Of a stretch of DNA of 64,000 nt, positions 48,901 to 60,497 are shown in pieces. Location of the stretch: NCBI GenBank assembly GCA_949152475.1, contig OX424569.1, positions 29,371,950 through 29,435,949 of the forward strand, in the 5' to 3' direction. The position numbers and the translations under genes were made by a program. The DNA comes from Terebella lapidaria. Lineage: Eukaryota > Annelida > Polychaeta > Terebellida > Terebellidae. A model generated the notes under the pieces. That model was not told where the DNA came from and did no database searches. It saw only the letters and a list, made by a program, of their open reading frames with translations. Numbering within the stretch: the first letter of the stretch is position 1; the number at the start of each line of letters is the position of its first letter.

Positions 48901-51900
48901 GATATATTATGTTTTAAAGCCCGATCGTAAGCAAAGCGGGTAATTGGAAAACTTAATAACAATTTCCGCCCGTATGTAAAAAACAAAGACAAAAAAAAAA
49001 AAGTAAAAAAATATATATATATATCGTACGCTCGTACGATATTTTCAGACAAAAATCCAACGACCAACTTTATAATTTGGCCTTGCCAAATATTCACAAC
49101 AGGTGTCCCGCCTGCAAGGTGTTGAATACAATTGTTACTATGTTACAACTGATATATTCAGAATACAGTTACCAAGCTACAAATTTAAACACTTTTTGAA
49201 ACCAACGTGAACCCACGTGGAATCGATGTGGAAAAGAACAAACTGATGTGACGAACAAATAGTATTGATTCAGTGTTATTGGTATCGATGATACGTTCTG
49301 CCCTTTTGTCAATATTCAACAGAGCGATCTATTTAAGCATACTGTATCAACTGTATTCAGGTCTACATTTCAAAACACCCTGGATCCCCTTTCAAGAAAA
49401 AAAACTACCGTTTTATTAGGTTACCGGACCTTTGGTCCGATAACCTATTGGCATGGCGTTGCGTCCGTCGTCCGTCTAGCCGTCCGTCCGTCCGTCCGTC
49501 CGTCCGGCGTTAACATTTTTATCTTTAAAGTTAACGATCGAATCTTTCTGAAATTTTGCACAAAAATGCCTAAAAATATTTTGAGAAGGAGGTATTTTTT
49601 TGTTTTTTGATTTTCGCATTTTTTTCAAAATGGCGGCCGTTTTTGTCGAAAAACGCTCAATTTTGGACTTTGACGGCCATTTTCTCAAAAACTGTCTGAT
49701 CAGTTTTGAGTTTTTGGTTTCAAAAGATTCCCCTCATATACCTCTGTGATATGTATAAGTTTGGTTGCCCTAAATCTGCCGGTTTCCGTGTGGCGGCCAT
49801 TTTGAATTTTTGGCGCTTCGGCGAAAAAAAATTTTTTCGCCCCAGATCACATTACTATCCATTTTGGGCCATTTCTAGAGCAAAAAAAAATTTTCACCCT
49901 TTGAAAAAAATTTTGGACTTGGAAAATTTTCGGCACTTTTTCCCTTCATAATGGGAGCTGTCCGGACTGTACTCATAGAACGCTTGAAGATAGAGCTTAG
50001 AAATTGGCACTTTCAAATGGGAAGTCATATATGGCGACTTGTGTGGTGACCTTGAATTTGACCTTGGATGACCTTGAAAGGTCAAAACAGCCATTTTTGG
50101 GTCGAAAAACGCTCAAATTTGCATCTGGTCTGTATTTTCTCAAAAACTCTCTGATCAGTTTTGAGATTTTTGCTTAAAAAGATTCCTCTTATATACCTCT
50201 GTGACGTGTATAAGTTTTGTTGCCCTTGAATCGCCGATCTCAGTGTGGCGGCCATTTTGAATTTTTGACGAGCCGGCGAAAAAAAAAATTTTCGCCCCAA
50301 ATAACATTACTATCCATTTTGGGCCATTTCTAGGCAAAAAAACATTTTCACCCTTTGAAAGAAATTTTGGACTTGGAAAATTTTCGGCACTTTTTTCCTT
50401 CATAATGGGAGCTGTCAGGACTGTACTCATAGAACGCTTGAAGATAGAGCTTAGAAATTGGCACTTTCAAATGGGAAGTCATATATGGCGACTTGTGTGG
50501 TGACCTTGAATTTGACCTTGGATGACCTTGAAAGGTCAAAACAGCCATTTTGGGGTCAAAAAATGCCCAGATTTGCCTCTATAGATGAAATGCTTGCAGA
50601 TAGAGCTCATGTTTGCATTATGAACATATAGGAAGACATATATGGCACAACTAATGATGACCTTGAACTTGACGTCAGATGACCTTGAGTGCCAAATGTC
50701 TGACTTGGAATGTGTAAATTGACCTGAGCGGCCTAAACGATTCCACCCAACATATAGAATATCAAATGCCGCACACATACATGTAATGGTTACATCGAAG
50801 TTTACGGATGACCTTGATTGGTAAATCCCAAGGTCATATGTTTACACTGCGAACCTTGATTGGTAAATCTCAAGGTCTGTTACCTGCCAATGCTGCCATG
50901 GCCAAACCAAAATTGTCCGGTAACCTATCTTAGCCTTTGGGCTAATTTTTTTTGAAGAGCGTGAAGTCTTCAAATTTATTTTTGAAGAGCGTTTTCCATT
51001 TTTGAAGAGCGTGAAGTCCAAAATGTCTTGTTTACCGTCGGCCATACATTGAAATTCTCGCCAAAGCTTGTATTGTTAACCCACAGCAATCGAATAAAAA
51101 TACCAATATCGGTGTCCCAGCAAAATTGTATTGCCATATTCGACACAGAACTGAATAACAATCTAGGTATGAAATAAATCTATACATGCAGGACGATATT
51201 TACTGCAGAACTTGTAAAAATCCATTTTTTCGTTATCAGGTAACATGGGAGGTGGATTTGACCAAAGAACACAACACGGAGACGAACTTCAACTCTATTC
51301 GGGTCGTCTCCAACAACAAAATAGACTTGTTTGGGTATAAGGCCACTAGGGGCAGCACTGACGGGTTTCTAGGACTTCCCCTCACAGCCAACTCAACGGA
51401 GTTCTTCATCCCTTCCTTCATCAACGTCCCAGAGGTGAAAAAATACACCCACAACTATTAATTTTTTCGTACAACATATTTGTTTTAACTGTATGAGTGC
51501 GATGTATAAGGCATTGATAAGTTGAAACATCATATAAAATCAAATTCACAATAGCCGGTCTGGCTTTTATATGTATGTATTCTCGTCATGTATTCATTTT
51601 ACTATTCTTTTCTTATTTATTTTTCCGAAAAAAAAAATTGTAAAAAAATTCTTTTAATATCTCATAGATAATAATACACCAATTCAATTTTTTCTATTAT
51701 ATATATTCCAGGGCCATTCCTCCTTTCTGGTGGTGTCGCCATATAAGGACGCATGCGTAGAGGCATCTTTCGTGAACGGCGCCAATCCGAGGCGCATTTT
51801 CTTCCGCGCTCTGAACGAATTCGAGGTCTTTCAGACATACAGTCAGGATGAAGATTATACGGGAATCTTGGTCAGCTCGACTAGGCCGGTCGCTGTATTC

Positions 51901-54900
51901 GGCGGACACGAATGTGCCCAAGTTCCGGAAAATGTCGTTTACTGTGACCATCTTATCGAACAGGTGAGCATTGTGGGATGTTTTTTATCAGGTGGAGCCT
52001 ATATATTTTCACTTTCACTTCCGGTCCCTTAGAAAAAAAATTAATACGAACGCCTTGCAATAATTCCTCTTCGAACGTCAAAAAATGTTTTAAAACAAGA
52101 ATATTTCGTCATACATTCCGTCTGAGTGTAAGAATACTACCACTTTCTTTTGTTTGATGTCGCATATTTTAAAAGACGACTGTGTAATACAGTATTTGTT
52201 AATCCCTTTATATCGAGTTGATCAAGTATGTATGTATGTATGTATGTATGTATGTATGTATGTATGTATGTATGTATGTATGTATGTATGTATGTATGTA
52301 TGTATGTATGTATGAGAATGATTAGATTATTTCTTGGTATACTTCAATTCGGTGCAGATTGGAACTTTGCAGATTTTCATCAGTATAATCAGAACAATAT
52401 GCATGATATGTATCCAAGTCCAATCCTAGCAAGTGAAATTGCACCGAAAATGTACACTGATGGTATTTACCAACCTAAGTAAATACTTCGTCGTTTCCTG
52501 TGCAGATTCCCCCGGTATCTGAGTGGGGACGGGTGTTTATCGTTGGTCCGATCATAGGCCGGGACCGGAGAGCAGGCTACATTATCCGTGTGCTCACCTC
52601 GCAGGTGACGGGTATAGGTACGTTCTATCATTGTCTAACATCTGTATATATACTGTCTTGTTTGATACCAGAAAAAAGCACACATCATCCATTGAATATA
52701 TGATTTTTAATCCATCTCATTTTCTCTCTGATCGCACAATCTTGATGGGATGTTTATACGAAACCTATATATAGTGACTTTACATGTATATCAAATGACG
52801 AACAGTAATATTCTACCATTAATACGACGGCGAATAGTGATACACCCAGTTTACCATTACGCTGAATCAATACATTGTTTGCGAAGATGCGTGCAAAGAG
52901 GAAAAATAAATCATAAACTCACAGCTAAATGGAAAATATCTTCCCGATGTACAGAGATCGCCAATGAGATGGAAGCCATCTTCGAGACCGTCACACGGGG
53001 TATGGGCGACTACTACCAATATATCGCCCCTGACTCACGTATGTTACTCAGAATCAAATGTACGGTACCGTGTTTAGTCGTACAGTACAACACAGGCTAT
53101 TTCCAAGCCACGGGCGCAGCGGAGACGGTACCAACAGACCCCTTCATGACGGTGAGGGGACAATAGTCTTTTCGTAAATTTTATCGTAATGTATTAGTAT
53201 TTTAATACCGGGGCCCAGATTTTTTCCCTCCTCTTTCACGCGCACATATAACAAACAGTTGTTCACCAGGCATATGCCAGGATTGTTCATTATAACAAAT
53301 CATATACGTATTTTAAAGAAATGAATGCGCATAAACTTTTGAAATCACCATGATTTAGTTGAACTCCTATGTTGTTGTTTTGTAGAAAAAAATGCAAAAT
53401 CACGGATGTCTTTGTAAAATTCAGATCATAGTTCCGGTTAATCATTTCACCAACTTCATGAGTTTTGGAACAGCCAGATATTGGTACAACAGCGCCACAG
53501 AACCGTTCGCTAACTTCCTAACGATTGTTGCTAAGACAGCGGAGTTAAGTGGAGTCAGGCTCAACAATGCACAGGTAAGAAGAACCGGTCGAATTATGAA
53601 GCGAACTTCCGGGTTTGCTCAGCATTTGATGTATAAAAAGGATATAGCCGAAATTTAGATGATGAACTTAAATACTCGAAATAGAGCTGAGTGGAAACTG
53701 AGTAGTCTACAACACTCAAATTGTTAGAACATCAACATTCGTCGGTTTGAGTGATATATTAGCGATTGCTCTGAGTACGACAGAGTCAGGATAGATTTAC
53801 TCGGTTAAAAGGAAGTTAAAAAGTTTTACCGAATTACAGAATGTCAACAAATCATATTCAACAAGTGAATACGTAAATCTAATTGTTCTTCTCACTCCCA
53901 GGTGACCCAATCTTGGACGCAGATGCAGGGTACTGGCTATTCTGTGACGTCGTTCGCAATACCAGCTGGCAACTTTACGCTCTACCACACGAACACAGCT
54001 GCCCGTTTCGTGGGCTATGTGTACGGTCATTCCCAACACGAACCTACGGCTTACGGATACCCAGTCGGATATGACAGTGAGTGGTCCTAGAAAAATATGC
54101 CACTCATTTTGGTCTTTGCATAAGTTTACAATGTACAATTTGTATGAAATTATATCCGTATACTTGGCATGTTTCACAAGACATCTGACCCGAACAGCTA
54201 TGAATTAAATAGCGTAGTGAAAACATACACTAGCTTGGCTGTACGCCAAAATAACAATTACCCCCCCCCCCCCCCCTACCACCTTCAGTCCAAGGCCCGC
54301 CGATCCCCGGGTACTGGTGGGACGAGTTCTTCACGGAAGCACCGACCACGGCAGCCACGTGTACCAACACGAGGGATATGCCGCCAGGTACGACCACCCC
54401 ATTGATTAACCCCAGTAAACATATCACCTTAGTAAATCGTCTGTGTTAGCCAGAGCATGCACCATGTCCAGAGCATGCACCATGTTGTAGCATTATTAGA
54501 CACTTTACTGCATGGACATAGTAGGGTATTTATCCGTAGCATGTGGCAGGCCATGCAGCTGCTCAAATAAATAGGCTTATTTAAAGCTGGAGTAACAGTT
54601 TATGAGGAGGGTACATCAGGGAATACATATACTAGTACTTTCCGACGCAGTTAGGCATTTGACCAGCTGGTTGCTTGTAATGAGGTCAATTATTGAAACT
54701 TAAATACGTTTGGGTTTGTTCACTTTTTTTCACCAATGTCGAATGCAAGTACACTTGTTTATATCTAAATACGTGTACATATTTGCCGCACGTATAGCGT
54801 CACTGCGAGGCCCAGACCAGATGTTCCAGGCGCGTTCCTTCCTCAAGTACCAAGCAGCGAGCGCCGACTGTTACTTCAAGTTCCAGCAGGTGCTGCAACT

Positions 54901-55559
54901 TAAAGCTGGAAATATGGAAGATCTCCTCAACCAGCTGATCTGCAGCAGAACGATCTGCCCAAACACGGAGTACGCCCAAGTCAACTCGCTCAGCATTGTG
55001 GCGTACAACCCAATGGAAAGTACCACGGTGAGTGTTGACTGAAATGAGTGCATGTGGGAATTTAATTATCAGATGTGAATGTGTTTAGTAACGTATTGTA
55101 AAAAGCTAATAGCTTTAGTAAGACCAGATAATCGAAGAATATGTATGGTAACATTTGAAGGGTCGGTGTGCTATATATCAATGTGCTACCAAGTCTATAC
55201 ACACCAGTCTCAAAGAAGTCTACAAACCTTTTTCCCAGCCACGTTTTCTTACAACTAGAAGATGCACTTTGAGAGGAGTTAGAAGCCACTTGGTGTGTGT
55301 GTCAATTATTCTCTATTGCATAAAATGACTTTCCTCTAATAACCAGGAGATGGTCAGCTTCGACGCAGACATCGAACTAATCACGTCAATAGACGAGTCT
55401 ATCGGAGACATACTCCGCTGCAAGCGAGCGATTATTGCCTTCCTGCAACAGCCTATTAACTGGAACATGCCTACACCCGTGATAAACTGCCCTGACGTCG
55501 ATCTCAACGACGTCATTCTCATAGCCGAACAGTTTAACTGCCCCGCCCCAACGAAATAA
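44966..55559 (+). CDS. Secreted IgGFc-binding-protein-like protein (FCGBP N-terminal domain), 13 exons
   Basis: The exons are 44966-44983, 45658-45685, 45915-45932, 47798-47988, 51240-51434, 51712-51963, 52506-52617, 52955-53151, 53425-53574, 53902-54076, 54289-54387, 54798-55027 and 55347-55559. All have GT-AG ends and matching phases, total 1,878 nt, 625 residues plus stop. The signal peptide [19 protein letters not shown] is encoded by the first three tiny exons, and an in-frame TAA lies 16 nt upstream of the ATG. The IgGFc_binding domain (about 80-445) shows FGGHEC (213-218), YCDHLIEQ (227-234), a WGRVFIVGP segment and PVNHFTNF. A short Thr/Pro-rich linker (about 455-478) leads to a C-terminal helical, cysteine-containing region (about 480-625) that I do not recognise. 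There are no VWD or EGF modules. FCGBP itself is a mucus glycoprotein; function here is unknown. Confidence 0.9.
48960..49045. repeat. AT microsatellite with 10-bp palindrome
   Basis: An A-run and (AT)n precede ATATCGTACG-CT-CGTACGATAT at 49,021-49,042, a perfect 10-bp inverted repeat with a 2-nt loop. Confidence 0.8.
49419..50925. mobile_element. Non-autonomous DNA transposon, GGTTACCGGAC termini
   Basis: Perfect 11-bp inverted termini GGTTACCGGAC (49,419-49,429) and GTCCGGTAACC (50,915-50,925) are flanked on both sides by TA, as for Tc1/mariner-type insertion. The left end can form a hairpin with the nearby GGTCCGATAACC. A GTCC microsatellite follows at about 49,475-49,505. The interior has two copies of a 454-bp unit (for example 'cgaaaaacgctcaa' at 49,648 and 50,102) and many 'gaccttga' phrases. 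No transposase frame was seen. It lies in the intron between exons 4 and 5 of the IgGFc-like gene. Confidence 0.8.
52224..52313. repeat. (TATG)n microsatellite
   Basis: An uninterrupted tetranucleotide array of about 22 units lies in the intron between exons 6 and 7 of the IgGFc-like gene. Confidence 0.97.
54261..54276 (+). promoter_or_regulatory. Poly-C tract in the acceptor region of IgGFc-like exon 11
   Basis: Sixteen uninterrupted C lie 12 bp before the CAG acceptor at 54,286-54,288 and make up most of the polypyrimidine tract of that intron. Confidence 0.6.
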
Positions 55560-55825
55560 GTCGAGACATTTCGCAATGCGGGAGAGGGATTGTCTGTAAA
55601 AAAAATTAGGTGCTTTTAGGGAAGATAAGAGAAGAGTAGAGATGCTGATGTGTTCGTTAAAATATTCAAAATATATGTTGTTCGTATTTTTTTCGTTTGA
55701 AGATGTGCTGTATATAGTGTCAATATACTGTCATGTTAAATATTTATACAAATGTCACGTGGTATTGTTAGTGTTTGTATTTGTCGATAGGGGGCTATAT
55801 TTGTCAAGGGGCTGGCTATTTACAT

Positions 55826-57394
55826 AGTGCAATGTTCTAGAAGCTGAAAGTTGTGCTCTTGCATGAAAAAAATCATAACGTACCAATTGGTGACTTATGA
55901 CTTATCTCCTTCCTGTGATAAAAAAAACATTGTCTTTTCTTTATAAAGAATGTCAGAAACCTGCGGTTTTGTTTGTGTTATTGTGTTATAGTGACAAATA
56001 ATTATCCAACACCACGAATAATTTTCAAACAATGTTTTTTAGTGTCATGAGACCTATCGTCGGACGCAGAATTAGAACCCTCAAAGTCGAAACTTGTTTG
56101 CGCAAGGTAACCTCCATGATAATTCCGACAACGTGGTGATTATGCCATTTATGACACAGTTATAAAATTATTTATAATAATGAAAATAACATCTGATTTC
56201 AATTTTTTTTCGTTAGCAAAAGACATACCATGATAGTATCAATTAATTTATACCTCGCGGCAAAAAGACTACAGATAAAATATAGATGTTTATTTTTCAA
56301 TCTACATGTAAGATATCAAATTTTACCTCAACATTCAGCAACAATTTATCAACAGTTAGGTTCATTCGATAACAAATGAAATGTGGTCAGTTAGCGTGAT
56401 TCATCAGTATTCAACAGAGAAAAAAAACTGTCATTGAATAATACATGAGATATGTCATTCAACAATAGTCATTTATATAATATCAAAATCAAATCCGTTT
56501 TTGATCAGGTCATATCTACTCATCGATTTGCACTTCAATTCGACGTTGACACGTAATTATTTTGACAATACAGTCAAACATTTGTAATTACAGTTCGCTT
56601 ATTATTTTTCATCACGATGACACGAACATATTCGTTACACATTCAAATATAGCCCAAACGAATACACTCAAACGTACAAATATATGCGAGAGAGAGCCAT
56701 TACTGGGGTGTGACAACCCATACAACTAGTACATCTGAACACCGTAGACATACAAATATTATTTCAAAATTACATCTCATTTGGCATGTTTGGTTAGAGT
56801 CAACAGATGAACAGACAATTGCACCCAAACACCCAAAGGACCAAGGATTTTGTATAAAGTACATGAAAAAAAAACAATATAGCACTGTTGTAGAAATTGG
56901 AAGTTGCGCTCTCGCGAGAAAAAAAAAATCATAATGTATCGTAACTCAAATCATAACTCAAAAACTCAAAAATATCATAACTCAATGTGGCTCATACAAG
57001 TATTCATGAATGCGATATTCTCGACTGTCCAAGAACCCAGGCCAAAAAAAAATGCTTTTCAAAGAACTTCAAGGACCTGAAAAATGCAAGTCTGTTCTCA
57101 AGAACTTTTCAAGGACTTCAAGAGCCTGTGCGATAATTGTGACTCTACTTAATGTGATAAAAACTATTGTCATTTCCAATTAAGAATATCAGATGCATCT
57201 CGTTTTGTTTTTGTTGCGTGTAAACTTATCAAATATTTTTTTTCAATTCCAATAGTATATTTTTCAAGTAGTGGCATTCAGTTCATGTGGTGTTCAGCAA
57301 AGGCTCATGCGCTGACAACCTCTGTGATAATTCTGTCAACATATACGTATTGAACCATGCCAGAAGATTTTGCAATGGTGATTAGGCCATTTAT
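55826..57394. repeat. Segmental duplication, first copy and start of second
   Basis: The block order is Y (about 55,826-55,990), Z (about 56,085-56,440), X (about 56,440-56,790), then Y again from about 56,879. The repeated Y phrases ('gttg.gctct.gc..ga' followed by A-run 'tcataa.gta') are about 1,053 bp apart. The second copy is interrupted at 57,394 by element C and resumes at 58,797. No coding content was recognised. Confidence 0.7.
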
Positions 57395-58796
57395 TACGGA
57401 AGAGGATTAGGACCAAGCAACTAAATTTTTTTTTCGATTTGTCGACTTACACGTGTATCTCGATAAATCGACTTACTATCTCGATAAATCGAGATATTAT
57501 TTCGATAAATCGAGTTATTATCTCGATGAATCGAGTTAATTATCTCGATAAATCATATATATATAAAGCATATATCATTCAACAACTATAGTCATTTATA
57601 TAATATCAAAATTCAATCCGTTCTTAATAAGGTAACATCTACTCATCGATTTGCAGTTCAATTCGACGTTGACACGAATTTATTCTGACAATACATTCAA
57701 ACATTAGTACTGCAGTTTCCTTGTTATTTTTCATCATGATTATACTAACATACTATTTTGTTTACACATTCAAACATAACCCGAGCAGCTCTCTCAAACT
57801 TGGAAATATAGACGAGAGAGCCGTTGTTAGTGCGACAACCCTTACACCCAGTACATTTCGACACCAGAGCTACAAATATTATTTTACATTTACATCTCAT
57901 AGGTTAAAGTCAAAACTGCATAGAACAAAAAAGGCACGGATGATTATTTATAGAAGTACACGAATAAAGCAACATCAAACCTTCACCGTTCACGTTCATA
58001 TGATAATCTCTTTTGATGCCAATACTACAAACACGCAGTGACAACAACAAACACCAGAAATCATTATGTGTGTATTTTTCGATAAACACACAAACTCGGA
58101 GATTTATCTGTTCATTTCTAATCCGTTGGGTAATTAAAAGTATATTATGAACCAGTGGAATGACAGTAATGTATTACAGAACACTGTTCCCGCAAATCAA
58201 ATAATAATTCGTCATCTAATCTTCATCTGGAATGCATAATATATGATGCAATAATGTCCGATGTTTATGAATATATGGCATTTCATTTATGTCTTATACT
58301 GTACCTTGTATGTAAAATATCACTAGCATCTTCCTAATACCATATTTAGTCACACCAGAAAACACCCATCAATACGGTAACATTGAAAGGAATACAGGTA
58401 TGTTTCACAATATCTGTAGACATTTTTTGATTGCACACGAAACGGCTTCTTCAATTGGATAGTTTGGTATTATTTCAGTGAAAATCACTGAAATAATACC
58501 AAACTATCCAATTGAAGAAGCCGTTCCAAATAACGTTACGAATATAGTGTAATGACTGTTAAACTCCATATAGTTTTCAATATGAGTAATCAGTATATAT
58601 TCTTTATCCTATCGTTTCCAAGGTAACCAATGAAATGGTATATGGTTTGCCTATATCACGGTCGATGTATATTCATTTTACTTGTACTTTAAATGTCTGA
58701 GCCATAAGTCGATTTATCGAGATACGTAAGTCGATTTATCGAGTCGACAAATAGAAAAAAAAAAATTGAGTTTGGTGGCCCTAATCCTCTTCAGTA
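57395..58796. mobile_element. Foldback-like element C, 1.4 kb, with CGATAAATCG modules
   Basis: The terminal inverted repeats are TACGGAAGAGGATTAGGACC at the left and the mirror of TACTGAAGAGGATTAGGGCC at the right, each followed by an A/T homopolymer and GTCGACT. Perfect 6-bp duplications ATTTAT flank it at 57,389-57,394 and 58,797-58,802. The related block at about 56,143-56,150 has a single ATTTAT in the same context (GCCATTTATGACAC), an apparent paralogous empty site. Inside the left end is a 21-bp array with core CGATAAATCG and spacers such as ACTTACTATCT (57,445-57,555). Two units lie in reverse orientation at the right end (58,700-58,745). The interior carries a sequence close to 59,530-60,199 and a 41-bp perfect hairpin. 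No transposase was seen. Confidence 0.88.
58441..58525. repeat. Perfect 41-bp inverted repeat with 3-nt loop
   Basis: The left arm 58,441-58,481 and right arm 58,485-58,525 are exact reverse complements, separated only by AAA. The hairpin begins where similarity to the 59,530-60,199 block ends. Confidence 0.95.
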
Positions 58797-60199
58797 ATTT
58801 ATGGCACATTTATTTTTGTTCGTTATACAATAATGAAAATAACACTGATTTCAAGTTTTTGGTCACCAAAAAAATACCATTATAGAATTAAGTATTAATT
58901 TCTATATACTTCGAAAGACAGAAAAGAAAACAACTAATTTTAATTTTTTATTCATCAAAAGAGGGTATCCGGAATCAACTGGAGTGTGTATTCGCGTGTT
59001 GTCGGAAGGAACTGACCCTGGTAGAGTTTCGTCAAAGGATACCAGGTATCGGTGCGTGGGAAACTCGGATTTCATTGGTCAATAGCCGCGTCTGGATACG
59101 GTATGTGATTGGATGAGATTAGTCTGGCTATAAACCCACGGACGGTGGGAAACACGCCTTAAATGCATTCCTTAAATGTACACCAGATACAATGTTCTAT
59201 TCAATAGATCACATATAGCATTAATTTATACATGTAGACCTCGCGGCAAAGAAATAAAACAGATACACATAAAATCTAGATGTTTATTTTGTTTCTCAGG
59301 AGTCCACGTCATCTCTTCGTACATGTTTAGGCTTCAATCAATTCGTACAACCTACATTTCACCCCGACATTCAGCAATCATACAGCAGAAGTTATTCGAT
59401 AACAAATGAAATGTGGTCATTAAACATGACAGCAGAAGTTATTCGATAACAAATAAATGTGGTCATTAAACATGACTGAACAGTATACAACAGGAAAGTA
59501 ACCATTTGCATTGTCATTGATTAATACATGAGATCTATCATTCAACAACCATAGTCATTTATATAATATCAAAATTTAATCAGTTCTTAATGAGGTCACA
59601 TATACTCCTCGATTTGAATTCAATTGGACGATGACCCGGAATTATTTTGACAATACATTCAAACATTTGTAATTGCAGTTTCCTTATTAATAATATCATG
59701 ATCATACTAACATAATGATTCTAGTTTTTACACATTCAAATATACCCGAGCGGCGGATCTCTCAAACTTCTAGACGAGAGAGCCGTTGTTAGTGCGACAT
59801 ACCATACAACCAATACATTTCGACACTGGACCTACAAATTTTATTTTACATTTACATCTCATAGGTTAAAGTCAAAACTGCATAGAACAAAAAAAGGCAC
59901 GGATGATTATTTATAGGAGAACACGAAAAAGCAACATCAAACCTTCACCGTTCGCGTTCACATGATAATCTGCATAATAATAATGCATAATATATGATGC
60001 AATAATGTCCAATGTTTATCAGTATATGGCATTTTATTTACCGATATATTCTATACTGTGACTTGTATGTAAAATATCACTAGCATCTTCCTAACACCAT
60101 ATTCAGTCACACCAGAAAACACCCATAAATACGGTAACATTGAAAGGAATACAGGTATGTTTCACAATATCTGTAGACATTTTTCGATCATACACATAT
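58797..60199. repeat. Continuation of the second duplicated copy (Z and X blocks)
   Basis: Positions 58,797-59,530 resemble 56,150-56,440 (phrases 'aatgaaaataac', 'cctcgcggcaaa', 'ttcgataacaaatgaaatgtggtca'). Positions 59,530-60,199 closely resemble 57,555-58,440 within element C and, more weakly, 56,440-56,790. Confidence 0.7.
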
Positions 60200-60497
60200 C
60201 ATCCGAATATAGAATGTCCTAATAATGAATACTACTACCTGTGACCAGCTTGATGTCCGATTTGACTTCATCGCAGAGATATTCTTTCCATTTGCTAGTC
60301 TGGAACTTCATATGTACAAATACATATACAGAAAATGTTCATACAAACTTAGCTGTTAATTGGCAGACGGTGTTAAATCTGGCTTGCATAGTTCAAGATA
60401 GCCTATCCAAAATATATACTAATTTAAATTTTAAAACTACAAATTAGGACAACATAATATGAAAACCATCTTATATTTTAACGAAACACAAAGCAGT

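Noticed and set aside
49894-50548. Two near-identical minus-strand open frames 454 bp apart
   Set aside because: They are copies of the internal tandem duplication of the GGTTACCGGAC element, not paralogous genes.
52228-52482. Open frame beginning with repeated Met-Tyr-Val-Cys
   Set aside because: It is a translation of the TATG microsatellite within an intron.
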